Part shown: piece by piece, positions 8,460 through 16,618 of the stretch
Layout of the letters: each line of letters opens with the position of its first letter
How positions within the stretch are numbered: the stretch's first letter is position 1
NCBI GenBank assembly: GCA_002551355.1
Contig: NTHE01000001.1
Coordinates: 124,001-188,000 of the forward strand
Length of the DNA: 64,000 nt
DNA from: Streptomyces sp. man185
GTDB lineage: Bacteria; Actinomycetota; Actinomycetes; Streptomycetales; Streptomycetaceae
Direction: 5' to 3'
Notes under the pieces: model-generated
What the model was told of the DNA's origin: nothing
Databases searched by the model: none
The model's input: only the letters and a program-made list of their open reading frames with translations
Position numbers and translations under genes: made by a program

Positions 8460-10115
8460 TCAGCCGAGGAGGCCGCCGATCGGGTTCCGGCCGCCGCCGC
8501 CACCGCCCGAGGTCGATCCCTCTCCGCCGGAGGAGGTCGAGCCGCCGGTGGGGGCCGGTTCGCCGCCGCCCGTGGAGGCGTCGCCGCCGGTGGATCCGGA
8601 CGAGGCGGGTCCGGCGCTGGTGGCGGCCGGGGGCTGCTGCGGGGTGGTCTGCTGCGGGGGCGCCTGGTTGGTGCCCTGGGTCTGGCTGGGCTGGGTGCTG
8701 CCCGAACCGGTGCTCTGGCCGCCGCCCGTGTCGCGGGTCACGCCGGGGCTGGCCTGGCCGCCTTCGGGTGCGGTGGCCGCGCCGGAGCTGGTGGGTTCCG
8801 GCTGTCGCTGCTGCTCCGGTGTACGGGAGGCCTGGCGCTCGCCGGTGGACTCCTGGGGGAGCGGCATGCCGGGGAGGCGGTTGGTGGGGTTGTCGTTGCG
8901 CCCGGGGACGGTGACGACCTCGGTGGAGCGGACCGCGCCGCCGAGAATGGAGCCGATGAGCAGGGTGAGGCCGACGACGACGGTCGCGACGACGGTGCCG
9001 CGGCGCAGGACGCGTCGGCGCAGGTCCCAGAGCTCGGAGCGCGGGCCGAGCTTGCGCCAGGCTTCCCCGGCGAGCCGGCCGTCGACGGAGTAGACCGGGG
9101 CGCCCGCGATGATCAGCGGGCTCCAGGCGGCCAGCAGGATGATGTCGGGGGCGTCGTACACGGCGACCGTGCGCCAGCTGACCGTGACCAGCAGCGCGGC
9201 GGAGAGCAGTGCCCCGAACGCGGCGGCGACCCGCTGCCAGAGGCCGAGGACGGTGAGGACGCCGACGACGACCTGGAGGAAGGCGACGGTCAGTCCGGCG
9301 CCGACCGGGTGGGAGAGGGCGAAGTCGCGCAGCGGCTCGGCCACCGCCCACGGGTGGAGGGAGGTCAGCCACTTGACCATCGAGCCGCGCTCGCCGCCGT
9401 CGAAGTAGACGGGGTCGCACAGCTTGCCCATGCCGGCGTAGATGGAGATGAAGCCGAGGAGGACCCGCATGGGGAGCAGGACGACGCCCAGGTTCATCCG
9501 GTGGCCGGGGTAGTAGGCGTGCCGGACGGGGTCGCCGGTACCGCGCCGGGTTCGGGAGTCGGCGGCTTCGGCGGAGTCCGGGGAGTCGTCGTAGTCGTCG
9601 TCGCCGGGGCCGTCGGGCCCGTCGAGCGGGTCGTCGTACGCGCCGACGGCCCGCCGCATGGGCGGCAGCAGCGGGCCGGTGCGTCCCGGCTGGTGGGGGG
9701 CGGTCAGTACGGGGTTGGGTTGCGTCTCCTCCAGGAGCGGGATGACCTGCGTCGCGCCCGCTTCGTGCCCGTGCCCGCCCCCGGACGCCCCGCCGCGTAC
9801 GCCGGGTCCGGCGTCGAGGTGTCCGGCGGTGGAGTTGCGCACGGCCTGGAGGAGGCCCGTCGCGCCGGGGTCGCCGGGGGCGGACTTGCCGCTCCAGACG
9901 ACGGGCGCCCGCCTGCGGCCGCCACCGGCGCCGCTCATGGCGGGGATGCGGGCCGTTTCCGCGGGGGCACCGCGCAGCCGTGCGCGCTGGCCCGGGGCGA
10001 GCTGCACCCGGAAGCTGGCGTGGTTGACGATGACCTGCGCGGGGTCGCTGTCCACCTTGGTCATGCTCAGGGCGGGTTGCTCGTCGAACCGAGGCGTTCT
10101 GGTGTCCACACTCAT
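8460..10115 (-). CDS. DoxX-family membrane protein with long disordered tails
   Basis: A 551-residue protein with three parts. The N-terminal ~205 residues are polar and probably cytoplasmic. A membrane core (about 205-400) carries four to five helices including RMNLGVVLLPMRVLLGFISI, with DoxX/TQO-small-subunit features. The C-terminal ~140 residues are Gln/Pro/Ser/Gly-rich and end in a Gly run (SGGGGGGRNPIGGLLG). DoxX proteins are linked to thiol and redox homeostasis at the membrane; the activity here is unknown. The start is ATG at 10115. The tails are unusual additions to a domain that normally stands alone. Confidence 0.8.
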   Translation of the reverse strand: MSVDTRTPRFDEQPALSMTKVDSDPAQVIVNHASFRVQLAPGQRARLRGAPAETARIPAMSGAGGGRRRAPVVWSGKSAPGDPGATGLLQAVRNSTAGHLDAGPGVRGGASGGGHGHEAGATQVIPLLEETQPNPVLTAPHQPGRTGPLLPPMRRAVGAYDDPLDGPDGPGDDDYDDSPDSAEAADSRTRRGTGDPVRHAYYPGHRMNLGVVLLPMRVLLGFISIYAGMGKLCDPVYFDGGERGSMVKWLTSLHPWAVAEPLRDFALSHPVGAGLTVAFLQVVVGVLTVLGLWQRVAAAFGALLSAALLVTVSWRTVAVYDAPDIILLAAWSPLIIAGAPVYSVDGRLAGEAWRKLGPRSELWDLRRRVLRRGTVVATVVVGLTLLIGSILGGAVRSTEVVTVPGRNDNPTNRLPGMPLPQESTGERQASRTPEQQRQPEPTSSGAATAPEGGQASPGVTRDTGGGQSTGSGSTQPSQTQGTNQAPPQQTTPQQPPAATSAGPASSGSTGGDASTGGGEPAPTGGSTSSGGEGSTSGGGGGGRNPIGGLLG

Positions 10116-10288
10116 CTAACCGAGTGATGTGTGTTTAGGACACTGCCTTGACCGCACCGGATGTGTCCGAGACCCGTCAAGATCCGGCCAAACTCGGGCA
10201 TCCTGGACGGGTGTTCGGCGTTCGCGCGTCAACTCGCCCGGCGGACGAGCCGGTTGCCGCGCGTACGCCGCACCCGTGAGGCCAGGGC

Positions 10289-11245
10289 CTATCCGCGGCG
10301 GCGCGCCACCTCGTACATCACGATGCCCGCCGCGACACCGGCGTTGAGCGACTCCGCGCCGCCCGGCATCGAGATCCGCACCCGGTAGTCGCAGGTCTCG
10401 CCGACGAGGCGGCCGAGTCCCTTGCCCTCGCTGCCGATGACGATGACGACCGGGCCCGCCAGCTCCTCCAGGTCCTCCACCGTGTGCTCGCCGTCGGCGG
10501 CCAGGCCGACGACCGTGAGGCCGGCCTTCTGGTAGCCCTCCAGGGCGCGGGTGAGGTTGGTGACCCGGGAGACGGGCGTGCGGGCCGCCGTGCCGGCCGA
10601 GGACTTCCAGGCGCCCGCGGTCATGCCGGCCGCGCGGCGCTCGGGGACGACCACGCCGTGGCCGCCGAACGCGGAGACCGAGCGGACGATGGCGCCGAGG
10701 TTGCGCGGGTCGGTCACCCCGTCGAGGGCGACGATCAGCGGGTCCTCGTTGTTGTCGTACGCGGCGGCGGTGAGGTCCTCCGGGTGCGCGTACTCGTACG
10801 GCGGGACCTGGAGGACGAGGCCCTGGTGGTTCAGGCCGTTCGTCATCCGGTCCAGCTCGGGGCGCGGGGCCTCCATCAGGTTGATGTTGCCGCGCTCGCC
10901 CGCGAGCTTGAGGGCGTCGCGGACGCGCTCGTCGTTGTCGATGTACTGCTGGACGTACAGGGTGGTCGCGGGCACGCCGTCGCGCAGGGCCTCGTAGACC
11001 GGGTTGCGGCCGACGACCATCTCCGAGGTGCCCTTGACGCCGCCGCGCCGGGGCGCGGGGCGGCGGGCCGCGGCCTGCTTGGCCTGGGCCCCGGCGATCC
11101 GGTTCTTCTTGTGTCCCTTGCGGGCGGAGGCGGGCGGCGTCGGTCCCTTGCCTTCGAGACCACGGCGTCGCTGGCCACCGCTGCCGACCTGCATGCCCTT
11201 CTTGTTGGACGTGCGGCGGTTCCTGCGTTGGCTGTTCCCGGCCAT
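10289..11245 (-). CDS. rlmB: 23S rRNA (guanosine-2'-O)-methyltransferase RlmB
   Basis: A SpoU/TrmH-family enzyme that methylates a ribose (G2251 in E. coli numbering) in the 23S rRNA peptidyl-transferase region. The first ~75 residues are a basic Lys/Arg/Gln-rich extension common in actinobacteria. A substrate-binding domain follows from MVVGRNPVYEAL, then the knotted catalytic domain with LDGVTDPRNLGAIVRS, IGSEGKGLGRL and MPGGAESLNAGVAAGIV, the three SpoU motifs. It lies downstream of cysS on the same strand, an order conserved in many bacteria, with a strong hairpin between them. Confidence 0.96.
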   Translation of the reverse strand: MAGNSQRRNRRTSNKKGMQVGSGGQRRRGLEGKGPTPPASARKGHKKNRIAGAQAKQAAARRPAPRRGGVKGTSEMVVGRNPVYEALRDGVPATTLYVQQYIDNDERVRDALKLAGERGNINLMEAPRPELDRMTNGLNHQGLVLQVPPYEYAHPEDLTAAAYDNNEDPLIVALDGVTDPRNLGAIVRSVSAFGGHGVVVPERRAAGMTAGAWKSSAGTAARTPVSRVTNLTRALEGYQKAGLTVVGLAADGEHTVEDLEELAGPVVIVIGSEGKGLGRLVGETCDYRVRISMPGGAESLNAGVAAGIVMYEVARRRG

Positions 11246-11292
11246 GATCTACCTGTTTCGTTGCTTTCAGACGTACGTACGTATAAGGAAAG

Positions 11293-11320
11293 TGTGCCGC
11301 CCGGATCGCCGGGCGGCACA
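11293..11320 (-). terminator. Hairpin between cysS and rlmB
   Basis: A perfect 12-bp stem TGTGCCGCCCGG with a 4-base loop, followed on the minus strand by TTTCC. It starts 24 bp past the cysS stop, so it is a terminator or partial read-through signal separating cysS from rlmB. Confidence 0.8.
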
Positions 11321-11343
11321 ATCTCACTGCTCGGAGCGGGTGC

Positions 11344-12744
11344 TCAGCGCGGTCCCAGCGTCCACCGGGGGCCGGTGGGGCTGTCCTCGATGACGAGGCC
11401 GGACTGGTTGAGCTGGTCGCGGATGGCGTCGGCGGCTGCCCAGTCCTTACGGGCGCGGGCCGACTGCCGCTGGTCGAGGACGAGGCGGACGAGGGTGTCG
11501 ACGACGCCGTGCAGGTCCTCGCCCCGGTCGCCCTCGCCCGCCCAGCGCGGGTCGAGCGGGTCGAGGCCGAGGACGCCGAGCATGGCCCGGACCTCGGCCA
11601 GGCGGGCGACGGCGGCTTCCTTGTCGTCGGCGGCCAGCGCGCTGTTGCCCTGGCGGACGGCGGTGTGGATGATCGCCAGCGCCTGCGGCACGCCCAGGTC
11701 CTCGTCCATCGCCTCGGCGAAGGCGGGCGGCACCTCGGCGGCGGGGGGAACGGTCTCCCCGGCCTTCTCGGTGACGCGCTGGACGAAGCCCTCGATCCGC
11801 GCGAACGCGGACTCGGCCTCGCGCAGGGCCTCCTCGCTGTACTCGATCATCGACCGGTAGTGCGGGGTGCCGAGGTAGTAGCGCAGGACGATCGGGCGCC
11901 AGTTCTTGACCATCTCGCTGACGAGGACGGAGTTGCCCAGCGACTTCGACATCTTCTCGCCGGACATGGTGACCCAGCCGTTGTGCACCCAGTACCTGGC
12001 GAACTCGTCGCCGTACGCCTTGGCCTGGGCGATCTCGTTCTCGTGGTGCGGGAAGATCAGGTCGATGCCGCCGCCGTGGATGTCGAAGGCGGAGCCCAGG
12101 TACTTGTGGGCCATGGCGGAGCACTCAAGGTGCCAGCCGGGCCGGCCGCGGCCCCAGGGGGTCTCCCAGCTGGGCTCGCCGGGTTTCGCGGCCTTCCACA
12201 TGGCGAAGTCGCGCTGGTCGCGCTTGCCGGTCTCGCCCTCGCCGGAGGGCTGGCGCAGATCGTCCAGCTCCTGGTTGGAGAGCTCCAGATAGCTGGGCAG
12301 TGAGCGCACGTCGAAGTAGACGTTGCCGTCGGCCTCGTAGGCGTGACCGCGCTCGATCAGGCCGCGCATCATCTCGATCATCTCGGGGATGTGGCCGGTG
12401 GCGCGGGGCTCGTAGGTGGGCGGCAGGCAGCCGAGCACGTCGTAGCCGTCGTTGAACGCGCGCTCGTTCTCGTAGCCGATCGACCACCAGGGGCGGCCCT
12501 GCTCGGCGGACTTCGCGATGATCTTGTCGTCGATGTCGGTGACGTTCCGGATGAACGTGACGTCGTAGCCGCGGTACGTGAACCAGCGGCGCATGATGTC
12601 GAAGTTCAGGCCCGAGCGGATGTGGCCGATGTGCGGTGCTGCCTGGACAGTGGCGCCACAGAGGTAGATCGAGACACAGCCCGCGGTGAGCGGGACGAAG
12701 TCACGGATCTGCCGGGCGTTGGTGTCGTGCAGGCGAATAGTCAC
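11344..12744 (-). CDS. cysS: Cysteine-tRNA ligase
   Basis: A class I aminoacyl-tRNA synthetase (466 residues) charging tRNA-Cys. The HIGH motif is PHIGH at residues 37-41, with zinc-ligand Cys29 in LCGAT; further zinc ligands fit the WHLECSAMA and HHENEIAQ segments. KMSKS is intact as EKMSKSLGN near residue 265. The length matches the family. It is CysS rather than the mycothiol ligase MshC, judging from the full C-terminal anticodon-binding region. Confidence 0.97.
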   Translation of the reverse strand: MTIRLHDTNARQIRDFVPLTAGCVSIYLCGATVQAAPHIGHIRSGLNFDIMRRWFTYRGYDVTFIRNVTDIDDKIIAKSAEQGRPWWSIGYENERAFNDGYDVLGCLPPTYEPRATGHIPEMIEMMRGLIERGHAYEADGNVYFDVRSLPSYLELSNQELDDLRQPSGEGETGKRDQRDFAMWKAAKPGEPSWETPWGRGRPGWHLECSAMAHKYLGSAFDIHGGGIDLIFPHHENEIAQAKAYGDEFARYWVHNGWVTMSGEKMSKSLGNSVLVSEMVKNWRPIVLRYYLGTPHYRSMIEYSEEALREAESAFARIEGFVQRVTEKAGETVPPAAEVPPAFAEAMDEDLGVPQALAIIHTAVRQGNSALAADDKEAAVARLAEVRAMLGVLGLDPLDPRWAGEGDRGEDLHGVVDTLVRLVLDQRQSARARKDWAAADAIRDQLNQSGLVIEDSPTGPRWTLGPR

Positions 12745-12876
12745 GCCTCAAGGGTAGTAGGCCGACACCAGTGCCCCGCGACCCTTGGGGATCGCGGGGA
12801 CAACTTTCTGGTACCGGGATGGCCCGGACCGGTCCGGAGAGCGTTTTCCGGAGTGCGCGAGAAGCCTTCCGGGTGC

Positions 12877-13281
12877 TCAGATGCTGCCGACGACCTTGCG
12901 CGGCGAGACCCGGACGACCACGCGGGGGTCGTCGGCGCCGGAGTTCGGGTTGAACTCCGCGTACGGCTTGCCGGTGTACTTCACCGAGAGCTCGTCGATC
13001 AGCTCCTGCCCGCCGTCCGTCGTCAGCGTCGCCTCACCGCGGATCTCGGCGTAGCTGTACGGGGCGTCGAAGGGCTGGACGACGACGGTGACGCGCGGGT
13101 CGCGGCGGAGGTTCTTCTCCTTGCGGCGGCCGACGGTGGTGGAGATGAGGACGTCGTCGCCGTCGCGCTTGACCCAGACCGGGGAGACCTGGGGACTGCC
13201 GTCGGGCTGGATGGTGGCGATGTTGACGAACACGGGGGTGTCGAGCAGGTTCTTGAGCTCGGTGGAGAGTGCGGCGGTCAT
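12877..13281 (-). CDS. PPOX-class F420/FMN-dependent oxidoreductase
   Basis: A 134-residue split-barrel flavin/deazaflavin-binding protein. FVNIATIQPDGSPQVSPVWV near the N-terminus and KEKNLRRDPRVTVVV in the middle are typical of F420-dependent PPOX proteins of actinobacteria. It would reduce an unknown substrate in the cytoplasm, probably as a dimer. The start ATG at 13281 begins with MTAALSTELK. It lies between cysS and the MFS gene on the same strand but is spaced from both. Confidence 0.87.
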   Translation of the reverse strand: MTAALSTELKNLLDTPVFVNIATIQPDGSPQVSPVWVKRDGDDVLISTTVGRRKEKNLRRDPRVTVVVQPFDAPYSYAEIRGEATLTTDGGQELIDELSVKYTGKPYAEFNPNSGADDPRVVVRVSPRKVVGSI

Positions 13282-13385
13282 GCGTACGGCCTCCTGTGCG
13301 CTACGGGTCGTTCGGTGCGGGGGCGTTCGGTGCGGGGCCGAGTCCTGCGGAACCGGTCCCGTCGTCGGTGCGTCCAGTGCTGCTC

Positions 13386-14732
13386 CTACCCGGCAACCGC
13401 GCGCGCTCCCGGTTCCTTCCCGCCGCGTCCCGCCGGAAGGGTGAACGCCAGGGCCGCTCCGGCCAGCGGGACCGCCGCCAGTACCGCCCACCGCAGGGGC
13501 GCGGGCGCGTCGAGCAGGGCGCCGGTCGCCGCGCTCCCGCCGAGGACGGCGAACCCGGACACGGAGGACAGCGCCCCGGTGGCAAGACCGAGCTGCCGGT
13601 CCTCGACCAGGTCCGGCACCATGCCCCGGGCGGCGGGGACCAGCAGCATCTGGCCCAGGGTCAGCAGGACGACGAGTGCCGCGCCGGGCAGCAGAGCGCC
13701 GGGCCCGACGGGCGTGAGCGGTACGGCGGCGAACCCGGCGGCCACGACCGCGAGGCCGGAGACCAGCGCGGTGCGCGGGGCGATCCGGCGGGCGGACCAG
13801 CGGGTCAGCGGCACCTGGGCGACCACGACGAGCAGCGAGGACAGTGCGAAGAGCCAGCCGAGCGCGGCCTGGGACCCGGTGGCCCGCTCCACCTCGACGG
13901 GCAGCGAGAGGTAGAGCTGGTTGTAGGCGACCAGGTAGGTGGAGTACGCGAGGCAGAGCAGCAGGAACGCCCGGTTGGTGAACACCGCGTGCCGGGACGA
14001 CCGCCCCGGTTGAGCCGTACGGGGGACGGCGGCCGGGGTCCGTCGCCCGTCGCGTACGCCGACGGCTTCCGGGTCCCGGTCCCCGTCCCGGTCCCGTACG
14101 GGGTCGGCGCGCGGCATCAGGCGGGCGTGGCCGGCCAGTACGCCGACGAAGACGAGGGCCCCGGCGAGGCAGGCGGCCCGGAAGCCGCCGCCGAGCAGCA
14201 GGAGCAGCGAGCCGAGGAGCGGCCCGAGGAACGCCCCGGCCTGGCCGGCGGCGGAGAACAGGGCGAGGACGTGGGCGCGCGGGGTGCCGGTGTCGCGTTC
14301 GTGCCGGACGGCCTCGCGGGCGGCCTCGGACTCGACGGCCGGGGAGAAGAGCGCGGCGGCGAAGCCGATGAGGAGGACGGCGGCGATGACGGTGGCCGTG
14401 GATCCGGCGAAGGCGAGCCAGCCGAACCCGGCGATCCGCAGGGCGCAGCCCGCCAGCACGACAGGGCGCGGGCCGTACCGGTCGGTGAGCGCGCCGCCGA
14501 CGACGAACAGGCCCTGCTGGCTGAAGGTGCGCAGCCCGAGGACGAGCCCGACGAGCCAGCCCGCCATGCCGAGGCCGCTGCCGAGGTGGGTGGCCAGATA
14601 GGGCAGGACGGCGTAGAAGCCGATGTTGAAGGCGAACTGGGTGGCGGTCAGGAGCCGGAGGTAGGGGGTGGGCGCGCTCGCGAGCAGGGGGCGGCGGCGC
14701 GCCTCGGCGGGGGCGCGCGGGGGTGAGGTCAC
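13386..14732 (-). CDS. MFS transporter, last gene of the SBP-permease operon
   Basis: A 448-residue major facilitator with about 12 hydrophobic segments in two six-helix halves. A motif-A-like GGALTDRYGPRPVV follows helix 2, and a polar loop (about residues 208-245, rich in Arg/Asp) separates the halves. The GTG start at 14732 is preceded by GGAG and overlaps the stop of the upstream mini-ORF as GTGA. An MFS exporter behind a solute-binding protein and peptide-type permease recalls metallophore systems such as Cnt (importer plus CntE exporter). That comparison is inference; no metallophore biosynthesis genes are next to it. Confidence 0.88.
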   Translation of the reverse strand: MTSPPRAPAEARRRPLLASAPTPYLRLLTATQFAFNIGFYAVLPYLATHLGSGLGMAGWLVGLVLGLRTFSQQGLFVVGGALTDRYGPRPVVLAGCALRIAGFGWLAFAGSTATVIAAVLLIGFAAALFSPAVESEAAREAVRHERDTGTPRAHVLALFSAAGQAGAFLGPLLGSLLLLLGGGFRAACLAGALVFVGVLAGHARLMPRADPVRDRDGDRDPEAVGVRDGRRTPAAVPRTAQPGRSSRHAVFTNRAFLLLCLAYSTYLVAYNQLYLSLPVEVERATGSQAALGWLFALSSLLVVVAQVPLTRWSARRIAPRTALVSGLAVVAAGFAAVPLTPVGPGALLPGAALVVLLTLGQMLLVPAARGMVPDLVEDRQLGLATGALSSVSGFAVLGGSAATGALLDAPAPLRWAVLAAVPLAGAALAFTLPAGRGGKEPGARAVAG

Positions 14733-14887
14733 GAAGCGCTCCTTCGGACGGGAGCGGGCGTGTGCTCGGGCGTGGTCGGCTCGGGCGTAGGCGCGGTCGG
14801 CGCGGGCGTCTGCTCGGGCGCGGTCGGCTCGGGCCTAGGCGCGGTCGGCGCGGGCGTGGGCGGGTGCTCGGGCGCGGGCCGGTTCAC
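14729..14887 (-). CDS. Possible 52-residue Pro-rich repeat protein (overlapping mini-ORF)
   Basis: A GTG-started ORF whose start overlaps the permease stop as GTGA and whose stop overlaps the MFS start as GTGA. It thus fills the gap exactly and could be translated by coupling. It encodes a Pro/Thr/Glu/Ala-rich peptide built on a 16-residue unit, PEQTPAPTAPTPEPTT, about 2.5 copies. No membrane helix or signal is present. It may be a real linker-like peptide, a coupling ORF keeping ribosomes moving to the MFS gene, or a chance reading of a GC-rich repeat. Confidence 0.5.
   Translation of the reverse strand: MNRPAPEHPPTPAPTAPRPEPTAPEQTPAPTAPTPEPTTPEHTPAPVRRSAS
14760..14855. repeat. 48-bp tandem repeat (2 full units plus a partial)
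   Basis: Unit 1 is 14760-14807 and unit 2 is 14808-14855, differing at about three positions. A degenerate partial unit runs to about 14880. The unit length is a multiple of three, so the overlapping ORF stays open whatever the copy number. Confidence 0.88.
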
Positions 14888-16614
14888 TTCAGGCCCTTCA
14901 GGCCCGCCGGAGTGCGCCCGCGCACCGCCGCCGAGGTGAGGACGGCCAGCGCGCCGAGGACGGCGAGCGCGGCGGCGGGGGCGAGGACGGCCCAGGGGGC
15001 CCGTTCCGCGTACGGCATGTTCTCCGACAGCATCCGGCCCCACTCCGGCGCGGGCGCCTGGGTTCCGAGGCCGAGGAAGCCGAGGGAGGCGAGGGCCAGC
15101 GCGATGGCCGGGATGCGGAGGAGGGCGTGGCGCACCACCGGCGGCAGGACCCCGGGCAGGATGTGGCGGCGCAGCAGGTGGGTCCGGTCCGCGCCGAGGG
15201 CGACGGCGGCGGCGAGGTGCGGGGCCGCCTTCTCCTGGGCGTGCAGGGCGGCGGTGTGGGCGGCGAGCGGGGCCCAGGCGACGGCGGCCACGGCGGCGGC
15301 AGCGCCCCAGGGGCCGGGTCCGGCGATGCCCGCGACGACGAGTCCGGCGAGGACGGCGGGGAGCGCGTTCGCGGTCTCGGTGAGCGCTCCGGCGCGCAAC
15401 GCTCCGAGGAGCAGCCCGAGCACCAGGGTGACGGCTCCGACCGCGACGGCGGCCAGGGCGGTGCGGGCGGCGCCGTGGCCGAGGCGGGCGAGGACGTCGC
15501 GGCCGAGGTTGTCGGTGCCGAAGGGGTGCGCGGCGGACGGGCCCGCGAGGCGGACGGCGGTGTCGACGTGGAGGGGGTCGCGCAGGAGGCCCGCGACGGT
15601 GACGGCGACCAGCAGGCCGCCGAGGACGAGGGCCGCGACGGTGAGCGCGCGGCGGCCGGGGAGCCGGGGCGCGACGAGGGCGGGCAGGGCGCGGTCGGTG
15701 TGCGCGGGGCCGAGCAGCACGCGGACGGCGAGGCGGGAGGCCAGCCCCGCGGCCACGCCGAGGAGCAGCAGGACCAGCACGGCCGCCTGGAGGACGGGCA
15801 GGTCCTGGGCGAGGGCGGCGGCCAGGGCCGTACCGCCGAGGCCGGGGATCGCGTACAGCGTCTCGACGGCGACCGCCCCGCCGGTCAGCCCGACCGCGAC
15901 CAGGCCGAGCTGGGGCAGCAGGCCCGGGAGCGTACGGCGCAGGGCGTGGCGGGCGACGATCCGGCCCGGCATGCCGCTCGCGGCGGCGGCCCGGGCCCAG
16001 GGTTCGGCGAACGCGCCGGGCAGGGCGTCGTCCAGCAGCCGGCCGAGCAGGGCCCCGGCCGGGACGCCCATGGCGAGCGCGGGCAGCACGAGCTGGTCGG
16101 GGGCGCCCCAGCCGAGCGCCGGGAACCACCCCAGGTGCACGGCGAACACCGTGGCCAGCACGGCGGCGAGCAGGAACTCCGGGAGCGCGGCGAGCACCGC
16201 CGCGCCCACTCCGGCGCGCGCGCGGACGATCCGGCGCGTGGCCCCGCGCCGGAGGGTGTCCGCGCTCAGCGCGAGGGCGAGCAGGACGGCGACGGCGAGC
16301 GAGACGCCCATCAGGGTGAGGGAGTTGCCGAGGGCGGCCGTGACGTCCGGCCCGACGGGCTGTCCGGAGACCCAGGACTCCCCCAGGTCGCCCCGGAACA
16401 GTCCGCCGAGCCAGCCGCCCAGCACGTGGAGCGGCCCGCCGTCGAGCCCGGTCTCGGCGCGGATGGCGCCGAGGGTCTCGGGGGTGGGGGCGCGGTCGGC
16501 GTACCGGGCGTGCAGGATCGTGCGGGCCGGGTCGGTCCGGGTCAGCCAGGGCAGCAGCCCGATCACCGCGACGACGGCGAGGAGGGTGCCGAGCCGTCCG
16601 GCGAGGTACTTCAC
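14884..16614 (-). CDS. Fused double permease of a peptide/nickel-type ABC importer
   Basis: A single 576-residue chain joining two BPD permeases that are normally separate. The N-terminal half (about 1-300) is DppB-like: MKYLAGRLGTLLAVVAVIGL, then an EAA-type loop around GMPGRIVARHALRRTLPGLL. The C-terminal half (about 325-576) is DppC-like: AHPFGTDNLGRDVL, then GADRTHLLRRHILPGVLPP. It would form both halves of the membrane channel for the binding protein upstream, 4 bp away. No cognate ATPase gene is nearby, so an orphan ATPase elsewhere must serve it, or the system is broken. Confidence 0.88.
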   Translation of the reverse strand: MKYLAGRLGTLLAVVAVIGLLPWLTRTDPARTILHARYADRAPTPETLGAIRAETGLDGGPLHVLGGWLGGLFRGDLGESWVSGQPVGPDVTAALGNSLTLMGVSLAVAVLLALALSADTLRRGATRRIVRARAGVGAAVLAALPEFLLAAVLATVFAVHLGWFPALGWGAPDQLVLPALAMGVPAGALLGRLLDDALPGAFAEPWARAAAASGMPGRIVARHALRRTLPGLLPQLGLVAVGLTGGAVAVETLYAIPGLGGTALAAALAQDLPVLQAAVLVLLLLGVAAGLASRLAVRVLLGPAHTDRALPALVAPRLPGRRALTVAALVLGGLLVAVTVAGLLRDPLHVDTAVRLAGPSAAHPFGTDNLGRDVLARLGHGAARTALAAVAVGAVTLVLGLLLGALRAGALTETANALPAVLAGLVVAGIAGPGPWGAAAAVAAVAWAPLAAHTAALHAQEKAAPHLAAAVALGADRTHLLRRHILPGVLPPVVRHALLRIPAIALALASLGFLGLGTQAPAPEWGRMLSENMPYAERAPWAVLAPAAALAVLGALAVLTSAAVRGRTPAGLKGLK

Positions 16615-16618
16615 GCGG

